DNA of 64,000 nucleotides, from contig CAJURT010000001.1 in the NCBI GenBank assembly GCA_910588875.1, positions 1 to 64,000 of the forward strand, read 5' to 3'. The first letter of the stretch is position 1, and every line of letters begins with the position of its first letter. The DNA comes from an uncultured Lachnospiraceae bacterium. Lineage in GTDB: Bacteria > Bacillota > Clostridia > Lachnospirales > Lachnospiraceae. Shown piece after piece: positions 41,145 to 49,655 of this stretch. The notes beneath the pieces are model-generated. The model was given only the letters and a program-made list of their open reading frames with translations. It did no database searches and was not told where the DNA came from. A program made the position numbers and the translations under genes.

Positions 41145-42911
41145 ATGTTAAAAAATATGTTTAAAAAGACATATACCATCATTGATACAAAGTATAAGAC
41201 GCAGAAAAAGGAAGAGGAGCCGAGCATCCCCCAGGGGCTTTGGCGTAAATGCAACAAATGCGGCCAGCCGATTTATGTGGAGGATGTGACTAATAATTTT
41301 TATGTCTGCCCGAAGTGCGGAGGATATTTCCGTGTCCATGCTTACCGCCGGATCGAGATGCTGATCGATGAGGGAAGTTTTGAGGAATGGAATGCCCAGA
41401 TGCCGTTTTCCAATCCCCTGGATTTTCCGAACTATGAGAAGAAGGTGCAGGCAGCAAAGGAACGCACAAAGCTGGATGAGGCGATTGTCACAGGAAAAGG
41501 CAGGATCGGCGGGCAGGAGACTGCATTTGGCGTCTGTGATGCCAGGTTTTTGATGAGCAGCATGGGCCATATTGTGGGGGAGAAGATCACCAGGATGGTG
41601 GAACGTGCGACAGAGGAAAAACTTCCGGTAATCATTTATGCCTGCTCTGGCGGCGCAAGAATGCAAGAGGGGATCGTTTCTCTGATGCAGATGGCAAAAA
41701 CCTCTGCTGCCCTTAAAAAACACCATGAGGCAGGCCAGCTTTTTATCAGTGTACTGACAGATCCGACTACCGGCGGGGTGACGGCCAGCTTTGCGATGCT
41801 GGGAGATATCATCCTGGCAGAGCCAAACGCTTTGATTGGTTTTGCCGGGCCGAGGGTAATCGAACAGACCATACGGCAGAAGCTGCCGGAAGGTTTCCAG
41901 CGGGCAGAATTTTTGCTGGAACATGGATTTGTAGACAAAATCGTGGAACGGAAGGATCAGAAAGAAGTTCTGGCACAGATCCTGCGCCTGCACAAAAGGG
42001 AGGCCGGGGATACCGGCATTGCACAAGAACCGGAATTGGCCGGGGAGCCGCTGATGGCAGGCAATGCATTTAGTATGGACGGTTGGCAGAAAAAGGGAAA
42101 CCCGAAAAATAAGGGGTTAGCCGAGGAACCGAAAACTGCCTGGGATACGGTACAGATTTCCCGTGCAGCGGGCCGTCTGGTGGCAACCGATTATATAGAA
42201 GCAATTTTTGATGATTTTATTGAGTTGCACGGTGACAGGTATTTTAGCGACGACGGCGCTATTGTGGGAGGCATTGCATCTTTCAACGGGATGCCGGTGA
42301 CAGTGATCGGGCAGCAGAAGGGGAAAAATACCAAGGACAATATTAAGCGCAATTTTGGGATGCCGTCCCCCGACGGTTACCGTAAGGCGCTGCGCCTGAT
42401 GAAGCAGGCGGAAACTTTCGGACGTCCTGTCATCTGCTTTGTGGATACCCCGGGGGCTTTTTGCGGCCTGGAGGCTGAGGAGCGGGGACAGGGAGAGGCG
42501 ATTGCCCGGAATTTATTTGAGATGGCTTCCCTGAAGGTGCCGGTTCTTTCTATCGTGATCGGTGAGGGAGGAAGCGGAGGCGCCCTTGCCATGGCAGTGG
42601 CAAATGAAGTTTGGATGATGGAGAATGCAATCTATTCGATTTTGTCACCGGAGGGATTTGCTTCCATTCTGTGGAAGGATAGCAAGAAGGCGCCGGAGGC
42701 GGCACGGGTCATGAAGATCACGGCAGGGGATCTTTATGAAAAAGGGCTGATTGAACAGATTATCCCGGAGGAGGAACCGGCCTGTGAGAACACACTGCCG
42801 GCCCTTGCGAAATTTATGCACAGGAAAATGGCAGAATTTCTTGAAAAATATATGGCCATGGATCCCGATGAGATTGCCGCGCAACGTTACCAGAGATTCA
42901 GGAATATATAA
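41145..42911 (+). CDS. accDA: Fused acetyl-CoA carboxylase carboxyltransferase, beta-alpha (AccD-AccA)
   Basis: A 588-residue single-chain carboxyltransferase transferring CO2 from biotin to acetyl-CoA. Residues 1-290 are the beta half, opening with a C4 zinc site (C36, C39, C55, C58) and containing YACSGGARMQEG and LTDPTTGGV. A linker of about 40-50 residues joins the alpha half (about 335-588), with ELHGDRYFSDDGAIVGG, FVDTPGAFCG and GEGGSGGALA. In many bacteria these are separate genes; the fusion fits clostridia of this kind. ATG 41145 starts 106 bases after accC. Confidence 0.95.
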   Translation: MLKNMFKKTYTIIDTKYKTQKKEEEPSIPQGLWRKCNKCGQPIYVEDVTNNFYVCPKCGGYFRVHAYRRIEMLIDEGSFEEWNAQMPFSNPLDFPNYEKKVQAAKERTKLDEAIVTGKGRIGGQETAFGVCDARFLMSSMGHIVGEKITRMVERATEEKLPVIIYACSGGARMQEGIVSLMQMAKTSAALKKHHEAGQLFISVLTDPTTGGVTASFAMLGDIILAEPNALIGFAGPRVIEQTIRQKLPEGFQRAEFLLEHGFVDKIVERKDQKEVLAQILRLHKREAGDTGIAQEPELAGEPLMAGNAFSMDGWQKKGNPKNKGLAEEPKTAWDTVQISRAAGRLVATDYIEAIFDDFIELHGDRYFSDDGAIVGGIASFNGMPVTVIGQQKGKNTKDNIKRNFGMPSPDGYRKALRLMKQAETFGRPVICFVDTPGAFCGLEAEERGQGEAIARNLFEMASLKVPVLSIVIGEGGSGGALAMAVANEVWMMENAIYSILSPEGFASILWKDSKKAPEAARVMKITAGDLYEKGLIEQIIPEEEPACENTLPALAKFMHRKMAEFLEKYMAMDPDEIAAQRYQRFRNI

Positions 42912-42941
42912 ATGCAAACCAGGTCAGGAGGGGAGAGAGGC

Positions 42942-44090
42942 ATGAACGTTTATAAGCCATTGGTAATCGGGGATTTAGTTGCAAAATATCCTATCATACA
43001 AGGTGGTATGGGGGTGGGGATCAGCCTTTCTTCTCTGGCGGGCGCAGTGGCAAAGGCCGGCGGGATTGGGATTATTTCAACTGCCCAGATAGGGTTCCGG
43101 GACCCGGATTTTTTGAAGGAACCCATGGCCGCAAACATGCGGGCAATCCGGAGCGAATTTGAAAAGGCAAGGGCAATTGCGCCGAAGGGGATTATCGGAT
43201 TTAACATTATGGTGGCAACCAGGAATTATGCCCAGTATGTGAAGGAAGCGGTCAAAGCCGGGGCAGATATTATCATTTCCGGCGCCGGATTGCCGGTAGA
43301 CCTGCCGGAGTATCTGGCGGAAGCAAAAAAGCTTGCTGCGGAGGCAGGAGAGACGGTGCGCACGAAGATTGCACCCATTGTCTCCACCGCCAAATCGGCC
43401 ATGGTCATCTGCAAGATGTGGGACCGGAAGTATAAGAAGATCCCTGATTTGCTGGTAATCGAAGGCCCCCTGGCAGGCGGCCATCTGGGCTTTAGCCGGG
43501 AGCAGCTTGCCTATTACGGGGCAGATACCAGGGATGTTCCCCAAACTTATAACCAGGAAGTATATGATGAAGAGATTTGTGGCATCATGAAGGTAGTAAA
43601 GCAGTTTGAGGAAAAATATAGCCGGCATATCCCGGTGGTAATTGCAGGAGGGATCTATACCCGTGAGGATGTAGAGCATGCCATGGAACTGGGGGCCGAC
43701 GGGGTACAGGTGGCCACCCGCTTTGTCACCACAGAGGAGTGCGATGCCCCCATGAACTATAAACAGTCTTACATCGATGCAAAAAAGGAAGATATCGTGA
43801 TTACCCAAAGCCCGGTGGGAATGCCGGGGAGGGCGATCCGCAACGGATTCCTGGACGAGGTAACGAAACGGAAGGAAGAGGGGCAAAAGGCAAAGATCGG
43901 GCATTGTTATCAATGCTTAGAGCATTGTGACCCGAAAAATATCCCTTATTGCATTACCAAGGCACTCTCCAATGCAGCGGAGGGCGACCTTGACCATGCG
44001 CTGCTGTTTTGCGGAAGCAATGCCTACCGTTCTGACCGCATCGAGACGGTTGAGGGAGTAATTCAGGATTTGATGGGAAAATCATCATAA
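42942..44090 (+). CDS. FabK/nitronate-monooxygenase-like flavoprotein with C-terminal cysteine cluster
   Basis: A 382-residue TIM-barrel flavoprotein related to FabK (YPIIQGGMGVGISLSSLAG; GPLAGGHLGF with the conserved histidine; IPVVIAGGIYTREDV; GADGVQVATRFV). It carries an extension absent from FabK, with cysteines at 322, 325, 329, 337 and 357 (CYQCLEHC, then NIPYC). This spacing could bind an iron-sulfur cluster or zinc. It may be a second enoyl reductase, a 2-nitropropane dioxygenase-type enzyme, or something else; no substrate is assigned. ATG 42942 follows GGAGGGGAGAGAGGC. It is 30 bases after accDA in the lipid cluster. Confidence 0.78.
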   Translation: MNVYKPLVIGDLVAKYPIIQGGMGVGISLSSLAGAVAKAGGIGIISTAQIGFRDPDFLKEPMAANMRAIRSEFEKARAIAPKGIIGFNIMVATRNYAQYVKEAVKAGADIIISGAGLPVDLPEYLAEAKKLAAEAGETVRTKIAPIVSTAKSAMVICKMWDRKYKKIPDLLVIEGPLAGGHLGFSREQLAYYGADTRDVPQTYNQEVYDEEICGIMKVVKQFEEKYSRHIPVVIAGGIYTREDVEHAMELGADGVQVATRFVTTEECDAPMNYKQSYIDAKKEDIVITQSPVGMPGRAIRNGFLDEVTKRKEEGQKAKIGHCYQCLEHCDPKNIPYCITKALSNAAEGDLDHALLFCGSNAYRSDRIETVEGVIQDLMGKSS

Positions 44091-44142
44091 AGCCGGGCTC
44101 CTGTCCATAGATTAAAACAAAAGAGCACAAAAAGGGCCTGAA

Positions 44143-44742
44143 ATGTTAAATTATCTATGGGGAGCCATGATACTGACTGGAATGCTATGGGGTTTGGTTA
44201 ACAATAACCTGGAGGCAGTGACCCAGGGATTACTGGATTCAGCAGCCGAGGCAGTGACGCTTAGCCTTACAATGGCAGGGGTTTTGTCCTTTTGGAGCGG
44301 GATATTGGAGGTAGGGAACCAGGCAGGCCTGATTGAATGGCTGTCAGGCAGGATGAGCCCGGTTCTCACCTTTTTATTTCCCCAGCTGGGAAAGGACCAT
44401 CCGGCCCGCCGGCCGATTGCAGTGAATATCATAGCCAATATGCTGGGCCTGGGGATGGCTGCCACACCTGCGGGCTTGGAGGCGATGAAGCTATTGCAAA
44501 AGGGGCGGGATCCCGGCAGTGACCCGAACAGTGCCAGTGATGCCATGTGTACCTTCCTGATTATCAATATATCCTCTTTGCAGCTGGTTCCGGTCAGCAT
44601 GATTGCTTACCGAAGCCAGTACGGGTCTGCAGATCCGGCAGCGATCCTTGGTTTTGCCTTGATCGCCACCGGCTGTTCGACTTTGACAGCGGTTGTATTC
44701 TGCAAGCTGATGGAATTTGGGAAGGCGGTGGCAGGGAAATGA
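44143..44742 (+). CDS. spmA: Spore maturation protein A-like membrane protein
   Basis: A 199-residue hydrophobic protein of the nucleoside-recognition (Gate) domain family. SpmA and SpmB are needed for full core dehydration of B. subtilis spores. About five membrane segments are visible, with the conserved RPIAVNIIANMLGLGMAATPAG in the middle. ATG 44143 follows AAAAAGGGCCTGAA. Its stop overlaps the spmB start (ATGA). It lies between lipid genes and a FabT-like regulator, an unusual context that may be due only to shared transcription. Confidence 0.85.
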   Translation: MLNYLWGAMILTGMLWGLVNNNLEAVTQGLLDSAAEAVTLSLTMAGVLSFWSGILEVGNQAGLIEWLSGRMSPVLTFLFPQLGKDHPARRPIAVNIIANMLGLGMAATPAGLEAMKLLQKGRDPGSDPNSASDAMCTFLIINISSLQLVPVSMIAYRSQYGSADPAAILGFALIATGCSTLTAVVFCKLMEFGKAVAGK

Positions 44743-45260
44743 TCCAATGGGTGTCCCGCATGCTGGTACCTTTGACTGTCAGCTATATTGTTGGTTTTGG
44801 GATTTTATCGAAGAGGCCGGTATTTGACGATTTTCTAGCAGGGGCAAAGGAAGGAATCCGGACGGTAGCCGGTATCCTGCCAACCCTTATTGGGCTGATG
44901 ACGGCAGTAGGGGTGCTGCGTGTATCCGGATTTCTGGATGCGCTGGGCAGCGCTTTGGAGGTTCCGGCCATGTGGCTCCATTTACCTGCGCCCTTGATTC
45001 CGCTGACATTGGTCAGGCTGATATCCAATTCGGCGGCCACCGGTTTGATGCTGGATATCTTTTCCCGTTATGGGCCGGACTCTTTTTTGGGGATGGCGGC
45101 TTCGGTTATGATGAGCAGCACAGAGACGGTATTCTATTGTATCAGCATCTATTTTGGTTCGGTTCACATTACAAAAACCCGTTATGTGCTTCCGGGTGCT
45201 CTGTTGTCTACTGCTGCCGGGATTGCGGCAAGCATATATCTTGTTTTTTTCACAAATTAG
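44739..45260 (+). CDS. spmB: Spore maturation protein B-like membrane protein
   Basis: A 173-residue membrane protein, partner of SpmA. The family core SNSAATGLMLDIFSRYGPDSFLG and the MMSSTETVFYCISIYFGSV segment are diagnostic. The start ATG 44739 overlaps the spmA stop by four bases. With spmA it suggests an endospore-forming ancestry; presence of the pair does not prove that this strain sporulates. Confidence 0.85.
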   Translation: MIQWVSRMLVPLTVSYIVGFGILSKRPVFDDFLAGAKEGIRTVAGILPTLIGLMTAVGVLRVSGFLDALGSALEVPAMWLHLPAPLIPLTLVRLISNSAATGLMLDIFSRYGPDSFLGMAASVMMSSTETVFYCISIYFGSVHITKTRYVLPGALLSTAAGIAASIYLVFFTN

Positions 45261-45296
45261 ACACAAGCTTGTAAGAATTTTCTAAGGAATTGAAGG

Positions 45297-45325
45297 TTGC
45301 CTGTCTGAAAAAAATCATGTATAAT
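45297..45325 (+). promoter_or_regulatory. Promoter of the MarR-family (FabT-like) gene
   Basis: TTGCCT at 45297-45302, a 17-base spacer and perfect TATAAT at 45320-45325. It lets the regulator be transcribed apart from the fab cluster. I see no second copy of the TTTTGA-N3-TCAAAA operator here. Confidence 0.75.
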
Positions 45326-45366
45326 CATTGGGAAGCTTTTGCCTTCCAAAAGAGTGAGGGAGATTC

Positions 45367-45810
45367 GTGGATACTTATGAGACGCTGAATGGCGCATTGG
45401 TCAATCTGTTCCGGGATGTGATGGATCTGGAAGAACAGGCAATTATCACTTCCGAATATCATGATATTACCAACAACGACATGCATGTAATCGAAGCGGT
45501 GGGGCTGGGAGAGCCTAAGAACATGTCTGCTATTGCAAAGCTGCTTTCCGTCACAGTGGGGACACTGACAATCGCGATGAACAGCTTAGTAAAAAAGGGC
45601 TATGTGAACCGGGAACGGGGGAAGGAAGACCGCAGGGTGGTTTATATTTCCTTGTCGGAAAAAGGGGAACGTGCGTACCGGCATCATGAGGATTTCCACC
45701 GTCATATGATTGACGAGATTTTAAAGGATCTGACAGAAGAGGAGACAGAAGCTCTGGTGAGGTCACTGACTAAGCTGGATCAGTGGTTTCGCAGATTTCA
45801 GGAGGACTAA
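45367..45810 (+). CDS. fabT: MarR-family regulator, probable FabT (fatty-acid synthesis repressor)
   Basis: A 147-residue winged-helix regulator. The MarR core is MSAIAKLLSVTVGTLTIAMNSLVKKGYVNRERGKEDRRVVYISLSEKG, split here as HTH and wing. The start is GTG 45367, five bases after GAGGGAG. In streptococci FabT stands at the head of the same fab gene order and represses it with acyl-ACP as co-repressor. Here the gene is at the far end and has its own promoter. Assignment rests on family, on gene neighbourhood and on the palindrome at the fabH promoter. Confidence 0.78.
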   Translation: MDTYETLNGALVNLFRDVMDLEEQAIITSEYHDITNNDMHVIEAVGLGEPKNMSAIAKLLSVTVGTLTIAMNSLVKKGYVNRERGKEDRRVVYISLSEKGERAYRHHEDFHRHMIDEILKDLTEEETEALVRSLTKLDQWFRRFQED

Positions 45811-45827
45811 AGGAGGCATTTTCCATT

Positions 45828-46397
45828 ATGAAAAAGGCAAGTGTGCGATTGATCAGAACTGTTTTATGCTTGGCAGGCGCTATGATGATTTTTTCTATGT
45901 CTGCCTGTACCCCAACAGATAAGGGAGCCGTGAATGCACAAGAGACAGAGACGGCAGCCCCCACCGCCCCGGCAAAGAATCCCGACCCGACTGCCCCGGT
46001 ACTGGATGTGGTTTCCATCTATAGTGTCAGTGCAGATGGGAGCAAATTAGAAGGGACTATGGATGCGGTAGATGAATTGGACGAGGAAGCCCTGGTATCG
46101 CTCCTGGTTCAGTACAAAGTGCTGGAGGAAGGGACGGAAGTTTTAGAGTTTAAGGCAGAAGGGGCGCCAAGCAGCGAGGAGGTAGGCCCTGGGGTAGTAA
46201 AGATCCCCGGAGTGGAAAGTGAAGTAAAGGAGTACGGGACTTTGAACCTTAACAAGTTCCCGGACACGGAAAATGAACTGCTTTTACAGGCAGTTGCCAA
46301 CACATTCATTGAGAATATGAATATCGTATACCTGACTATCCAGGTAAACGGCGAGACAGCAGCAGAGAATCTGTCAATGGCTGATGCAGGCAAATAA
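45828..46397 (+). CDS. Lipoprotein with GerMN-like domain
   Basis: A 189-residue secreted lipoprotein: signal peptide with lipobox FSMSAC, then a threonine/proline/alanine-rich linker, then a domain ending YGTLNLNKF ... ELLLQAVANTFIENMNIVYLTIQVNGE. That last part resembles the GerMN fold found in GerM and other sporulation or envelope proteins. ATG 45828 is chosen for AAGGAGG upstream. Function is not assigned; GerMN is a suggestion from pattern only. It is followed by a bidirectional terminator. Confidence 0.65.
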   Translation: MKKASVRLIRTVLCLAGAMMIFSMSACTPTDKGAVNAQETETAAPTAPAKNPDPTAPVLDVVSIYSVSADGSKLEGTMDAVDELDEEALVSLLVQYKVLEEGTEVLEFKAEGAPSSEEVGPGVVKIPGVESEVKEYGTLNLNKFPDTENELLLQAVANTFIENMNIVYLTIQVNGETAAENLSMADAGK

Positions 46398-46402
46398 AAA
46401 TA

Positions 46403-46448
46403 CGGGTGGCTGTGGGAATAGATCCTATAGCCACCCGCGTTTTTTATT
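46403..46448. terminator. Bidirectional terminator between convergent genes
   Basis: CGGGTGGCT (46403-46411) pairs perfectly with AGCCACCCG (46429-46437), followed by CG and a run of Ts on the plus strand. It extends into the end of the convergent DUF885 gene. Confidence 0.88.
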
Positions 46449-48291
46449 TTTTTTCCTGTTCCTCCAGCCAAACCGTAAAATACGCCTGTATCACATCAAA
46501 CGGGGCGTCGCCCATATCCAAGAGGAAGGTATGGAAGGCCTTTGGGTCAAAATGTTCTCCCAGCTTTTTTTGGGCGGCCTCCCGCATATTCATGAATTCC
46601 ATATAGCCCACATAGTAAGAAAGATAATTGGAAGGATTCTCAATCATAGCGATATAAAGGGCATCCGTTAGGGCTCCGGGATCATCATAATACTGTTCCA
46701 GATATTCCTTTACCTGATCCCGGTTCCATCCCATATAATTGATGTACACATCCAGGCAGGCATGCAGCCCCAGGGTTGCCACGGAATTAGCGGCCAAAAG
46801 TTCCCCCATCTCCGGTTTTAGCCCGTTGTCCATGGTATAAGCAAGATGCTCCACATAAGTGGCCCAGCCTTCGCTATAGCCTTTGAAGGTGAGCAGGTGG
46901 CGGATCTTGGAATCGGTGTGGGTATGGGAGTATACATTCTGGTATAAATGCCCGGGATAGCCCTCGTGGGCAAGGGTGGTATAAAGTTCATTGGAAGCAA
47001 AACGTGGGTTTTCGTTGATAAAAATCACGTTATCCTGGTAGTCATCTATGGGTGAGACCAGGTAAAATGCCGGGCTCAGGGCCAGTTCCAGGGACTTGGG
47101 GACGCTCTTTAAGGTATAGCTGCATTCTGCAAGGGAGGGAAACTCTTCCTGGGAAAGAACCTTTAACTCTTCCATGATTGCCCCTGGATCTGTCTGGCGG
47201 TAGGAATAGTTATCCAGTTCTTCGGCCAGTTCCGGATGGAAACGGAGCATCAGGGAGGTCTGTACCAGCTGCTTATCCATGGTAAGTTCCATATCTTTCA
47301 GGAGTTCTTCGATAGAAGCATAGGAGGTGCCAGTATTGCTGTAGACCAGATACTCATAATATTCCTTGCCCTGAGGGTAGGCACACAGCCCCTTCTCCTC
47401 TTGGCCGGTGCCGCGCAGCCCATTCAGGCCGTCGATCAGCAGCTGATAGGCGGGAATAAAATCGCTTTGGAGCAAGGCTTCATTTTGCCGTCGGTAGGCA
47501 GCCTTTTCTTCTTCTGTCAGTTCCGGCAGATTTTCCAGGCGGCTGTTAAAGGTATCCACCATGAAATTGTCACCAGGTGCCAGGAGGTAGCCCTCGCAGG
47601 ACTCGATCAGGTGGTCCAGAAGAAGGTCACTCATCATAAGGCCGTTCTCTGATTTCAGGCGCTGGAAATCCAGAAGCTGGGCATAATATTCGTCGATTCC
47701 TGCCAGCAGTTCCAGATAATCCTCCACATCCTGCCTGCGGTAAAAGATGTACTCGGACAACAGGATGGGAAGCTGTGCCTGTACGCCGATTGTCACGGCA
47801 AGAGGCTGGCTGTAGAGTTCCAGGCCAGAACTTTTTGCTTCTGTGCGCAGCAGGCTCTGGAGGACGCGCAGCGTAAGCTTTTGGTCTTCCTTTAACAGAG
47901 CAGGGTCAAAGCTATCCAGCTGTTTCAGCAGCTTTTGCTGATCCTCCTCGGCTTCCTTGATGGCTTCCAGGGTAAATTCGTTGTAAATGTTCTGTGCTTT
48001 GTCGATCCCGTAAGCAGAGGGATCCTTCAGCATAAAGTGCAGGTCGATTTGGCTGTTGCTGACCTCGTCATGAAAAAGTTCCTCCATCAGCTGGCTAAAC
48101 TCAGCCTGGGCTTTTAACTGAGCCTCCTCAAAATGTTCATAATCCTTGGAAGCTTCCTCCGTATAGGGGGCGGCGGTGGTGGGGGTGGGCGTTTTGGGGC
48201 GCCGGGTACAGCCTCCGGACAGAACGCCAGAGAAAAGCAGAAAAACCAGCATCAGGCTGGCGAGACGCTTCCTTGTTTTTAGATAACTCAT
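46444..48291 (-). CDS. DUF885-family lipoprotein, putative metallopeptidase-like
   Basis: A 615-residue protein with a lipoprotein signal (lipobox LSGGC, cysteine 28) and a proline/threonine-rich tether. The bulk is helical DUF885. The conserved LAHEGYPGHLYQ (HExxxH-type) and the later GYSEGWATYVEHL are the family's probable zinc-binding segments, which suggests a peptidase; no substrate is known. ATG 48291 follows AGGAGGATGTTTT closely. It lies upstream of nothing on its own strand and is convergent with the GerMN-like gene. Confidence 0.82.
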   Translation of the reverse strand: MSYLKTRKRLASLMLVFLLFSGVLSGGCTRRPKTPTPTTAAPYTEEASKDYEHFEEAQLKAQAEFSQLMEELFHDEVSNSQIDLHFMLKDPSAYGIDKAQNIYNEFTLEAIKEAEEDQQKLLKQLDSFDPALLKEDQKLTLRVLQSLLRTEAKSSGLELYSQPLAVTIGVQAQLPILLSEYIFYRRQDVEDYLELLAGIDEYYAQLLDFQRLKSENGLMMSDLLLDHLIESCEGYLLAPGDNFMVDTFNSRLENLPELTEEEKAAYRRQNEALLQSDFIPAYQLLIDGLNGLRGTGQEEKGLCAYPQGKEYYEYLVYSNTGTSYASIEELLKDMELTMDKQLVQTSLMLRFHPELAEELDNYSYRQTDPGAIMEELKVLSQEEFPSLAECSYTLKSVPKSLELALSPAFYLVSPIDDYQDNVIFINENPRFASNELYTTLAHEGYPGHLYQNVYSHTHTDSKIRHLLTFKGYSEGWATYVEHLAYTMDNGLKPEMGELLAANSVATLGLHACLDVYINYMGWNRDQVKEYLEQYYDDPGALTDALYIAMIENPSNYLSYYVGYMEFMNMREAAQKKLGEHFDPKAFHTFLLDMGDAPFDVIQAYFTVWLEEQEKK

Positions 48292-48379
48292 AAAACATCC
48301 TCCTGAGTGATTGGTTGGGAAAGGGGGCGGAAGCCCTTTTTTGCCACTAATAATAAACTATATTCCAGGGAAAAGCAAC

Positions 48380-49507
48380 TTATGAATGGGAGGCCACCAC
48401 AATTCCGTTTACCTCCACTCCGCCGTCCACTGCAATTACCAGGTATTGGCGCCCGTCAATCTCACGGGTTTCCACAAGATCCGTCCTTTCAGGGTTGACT
48501 TTGATGATTACATCAGGGGTTTTTACCTCAAATGCGCGTGGATTGACAATATTCCCGGCAAAAATGGAAGCCCTTTCACCGGCGGCCTCGTCAAAGTTTT
48601 TATCAAAGCTTTCCAGCTGTTCTTCCTCTACACCGCTGTTCTCCAACAGGGACTTTACCTGGTATTTATCCAGCATCAGCGGTTCCGGGGCGTCTTTATG
48701 CTCTTCCAGCATTTCGCTGAGGTTTTCGTGGATCGTTTTTACTGTGTCATAATCACAGGCTTCCCCCAAGGTTTCCTCGATGATTGTGTGGAAAGTCTCT
48801 TTCTGGAAATCAGCGGCAAGAGGCAAGGGGCAGCCCAGCAGCAGTTCAATAAAGGCGTCATGGAGGTCATTGGCATTCCTGGAATAATATAAAGCACTAT
48901 GTATGTCCGCGGAACGGTCATGGAAGGCAGGAAAGAGAAAACCAAGTTCAGGCATTCCAACTACCCAGTCACGGGTACGGTTTTGGAAGATGTTTTGGGT
49001 TTCGTTGTAGCTGAGGCCGGGTTTTGATAAGTCTACCGGGCAGATGCAGCAGAGGATATAGTTATATACCTCATCAGAGGCATCCTCCATATCCAGTCCG
49101 TCCGAGGTCCGCCCCGGGATATCGTAGGCGTCATGGATCAGAAGGATTAAGTAGTTGCCGGCATATTCATAAGCATCGATAATGCGGTCATAAAAGGATT
49201 CCAGAAGTTCGTCATCCTGGAGCCTGCTGTTCCTTAACTGCAGCAAAAATTCCTGGGTGCCGCCTTCTTTTTCCGTCTCCAGCGGGAAGTCAAGGGTCAC
49301 TAAGTTCTTTCCCACAGTGCCGGAAAGCGCCTTGCGGAGAATCTCGAAATATTTGAACATATCTTCTTCGGGCAGGGATAAAAAGGCCTCTTTAAACCGG
49401 GTCTTTTTATTCTTTTCCCCGTCCACATAACAGCCGCAAATCCGCGAAATGGAGCAGGCAGATGGCGTAAATTGGCGTTTAATCTCAGAAATTTCTTTTT
49501 TTACCAT
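48380..49507 (-). CDS. DUF4317 family protein
   Basis: A 375-residue cytoplasmic protein of a clostridial family of unknown function. It opens with KKEISEIKRQFTPSACSISRICGCYVDGEK, shown here only in part as the family start, and has a helical, acidic remainder with no membrane segment. A near-perfect ribosome-binding site (GGAGGTGA) precedes ATG 49507. It is divergent from gdpP with a 148-base gap. Confidence 0.8.
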   Translation of the reverse strand: MVKKEISEIKRQFTPSACSISRICGCYVDGEKNKKTRFKEAFLSLPEEDMFKYFEILRKALSGTVGKNLVTLDFPLETEKEGGTQEFLLQLRNSRLQDDELLESFYDRIIDAYEYAGNYLILLIHDAYDIPGRTSDGLDMEDASDEVYNYILCCICPVDLSKPGLSYNETQNIFQNRTRDWVVGMPELGFLFPAFHDRSADIHSALYYSRNANDLHDAFIELLLGCPLPLAADFQKETFHTIIEETLGEACDYDTVKTIHENLSEMLEEHKDAPEPLMLDKYQVKSLLENSGVEEEQLESFDKNFDEAAGERASIFAGNIVNPRAFEVKTPDVIIKVNPERTDLVETREIDGRQYLVIAVDGGVEVNGIVVASHS

Positions 49508-49600
49508 AACAGGTCACCTCCAAGGAATTATTGTATAACAAACAAGGGAAAAAGACAATACCAGAGCGTATTTGCAGAGATAAGTGTTAAAGCGAATTAG

Positions 49601-49629
49601 TAGACGAATTTTTGTTTATGTGGTATACT
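49601..49629 (+). promoter_or_regulatory. Promoter of gdpP-rplI-dnaB
   Basis: TAGACG at 49601-49606, 17-base spacer and TATACT at 49624-49629, preceded by TGG (extended -10). Confidence 0.6.
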
Positions 49630-49655
49630 TAAAAGCACCATAAGGAGATCTTAAG

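Noticed and set aside
41148..42026. Long minus-strand open frame inside accDA
   Set aside because: It mirrors the codon structure of accDA, has no ribosome-binding site, and encodes no recognisable domain.
48320..48342. Plus-strand terminator-like hairpin (AAAGGG/CCCTTTTTT)
   Set aside because: No plus-strand gene ends nearby; the minus-strand version lacks a T-run, so its function is unclear.
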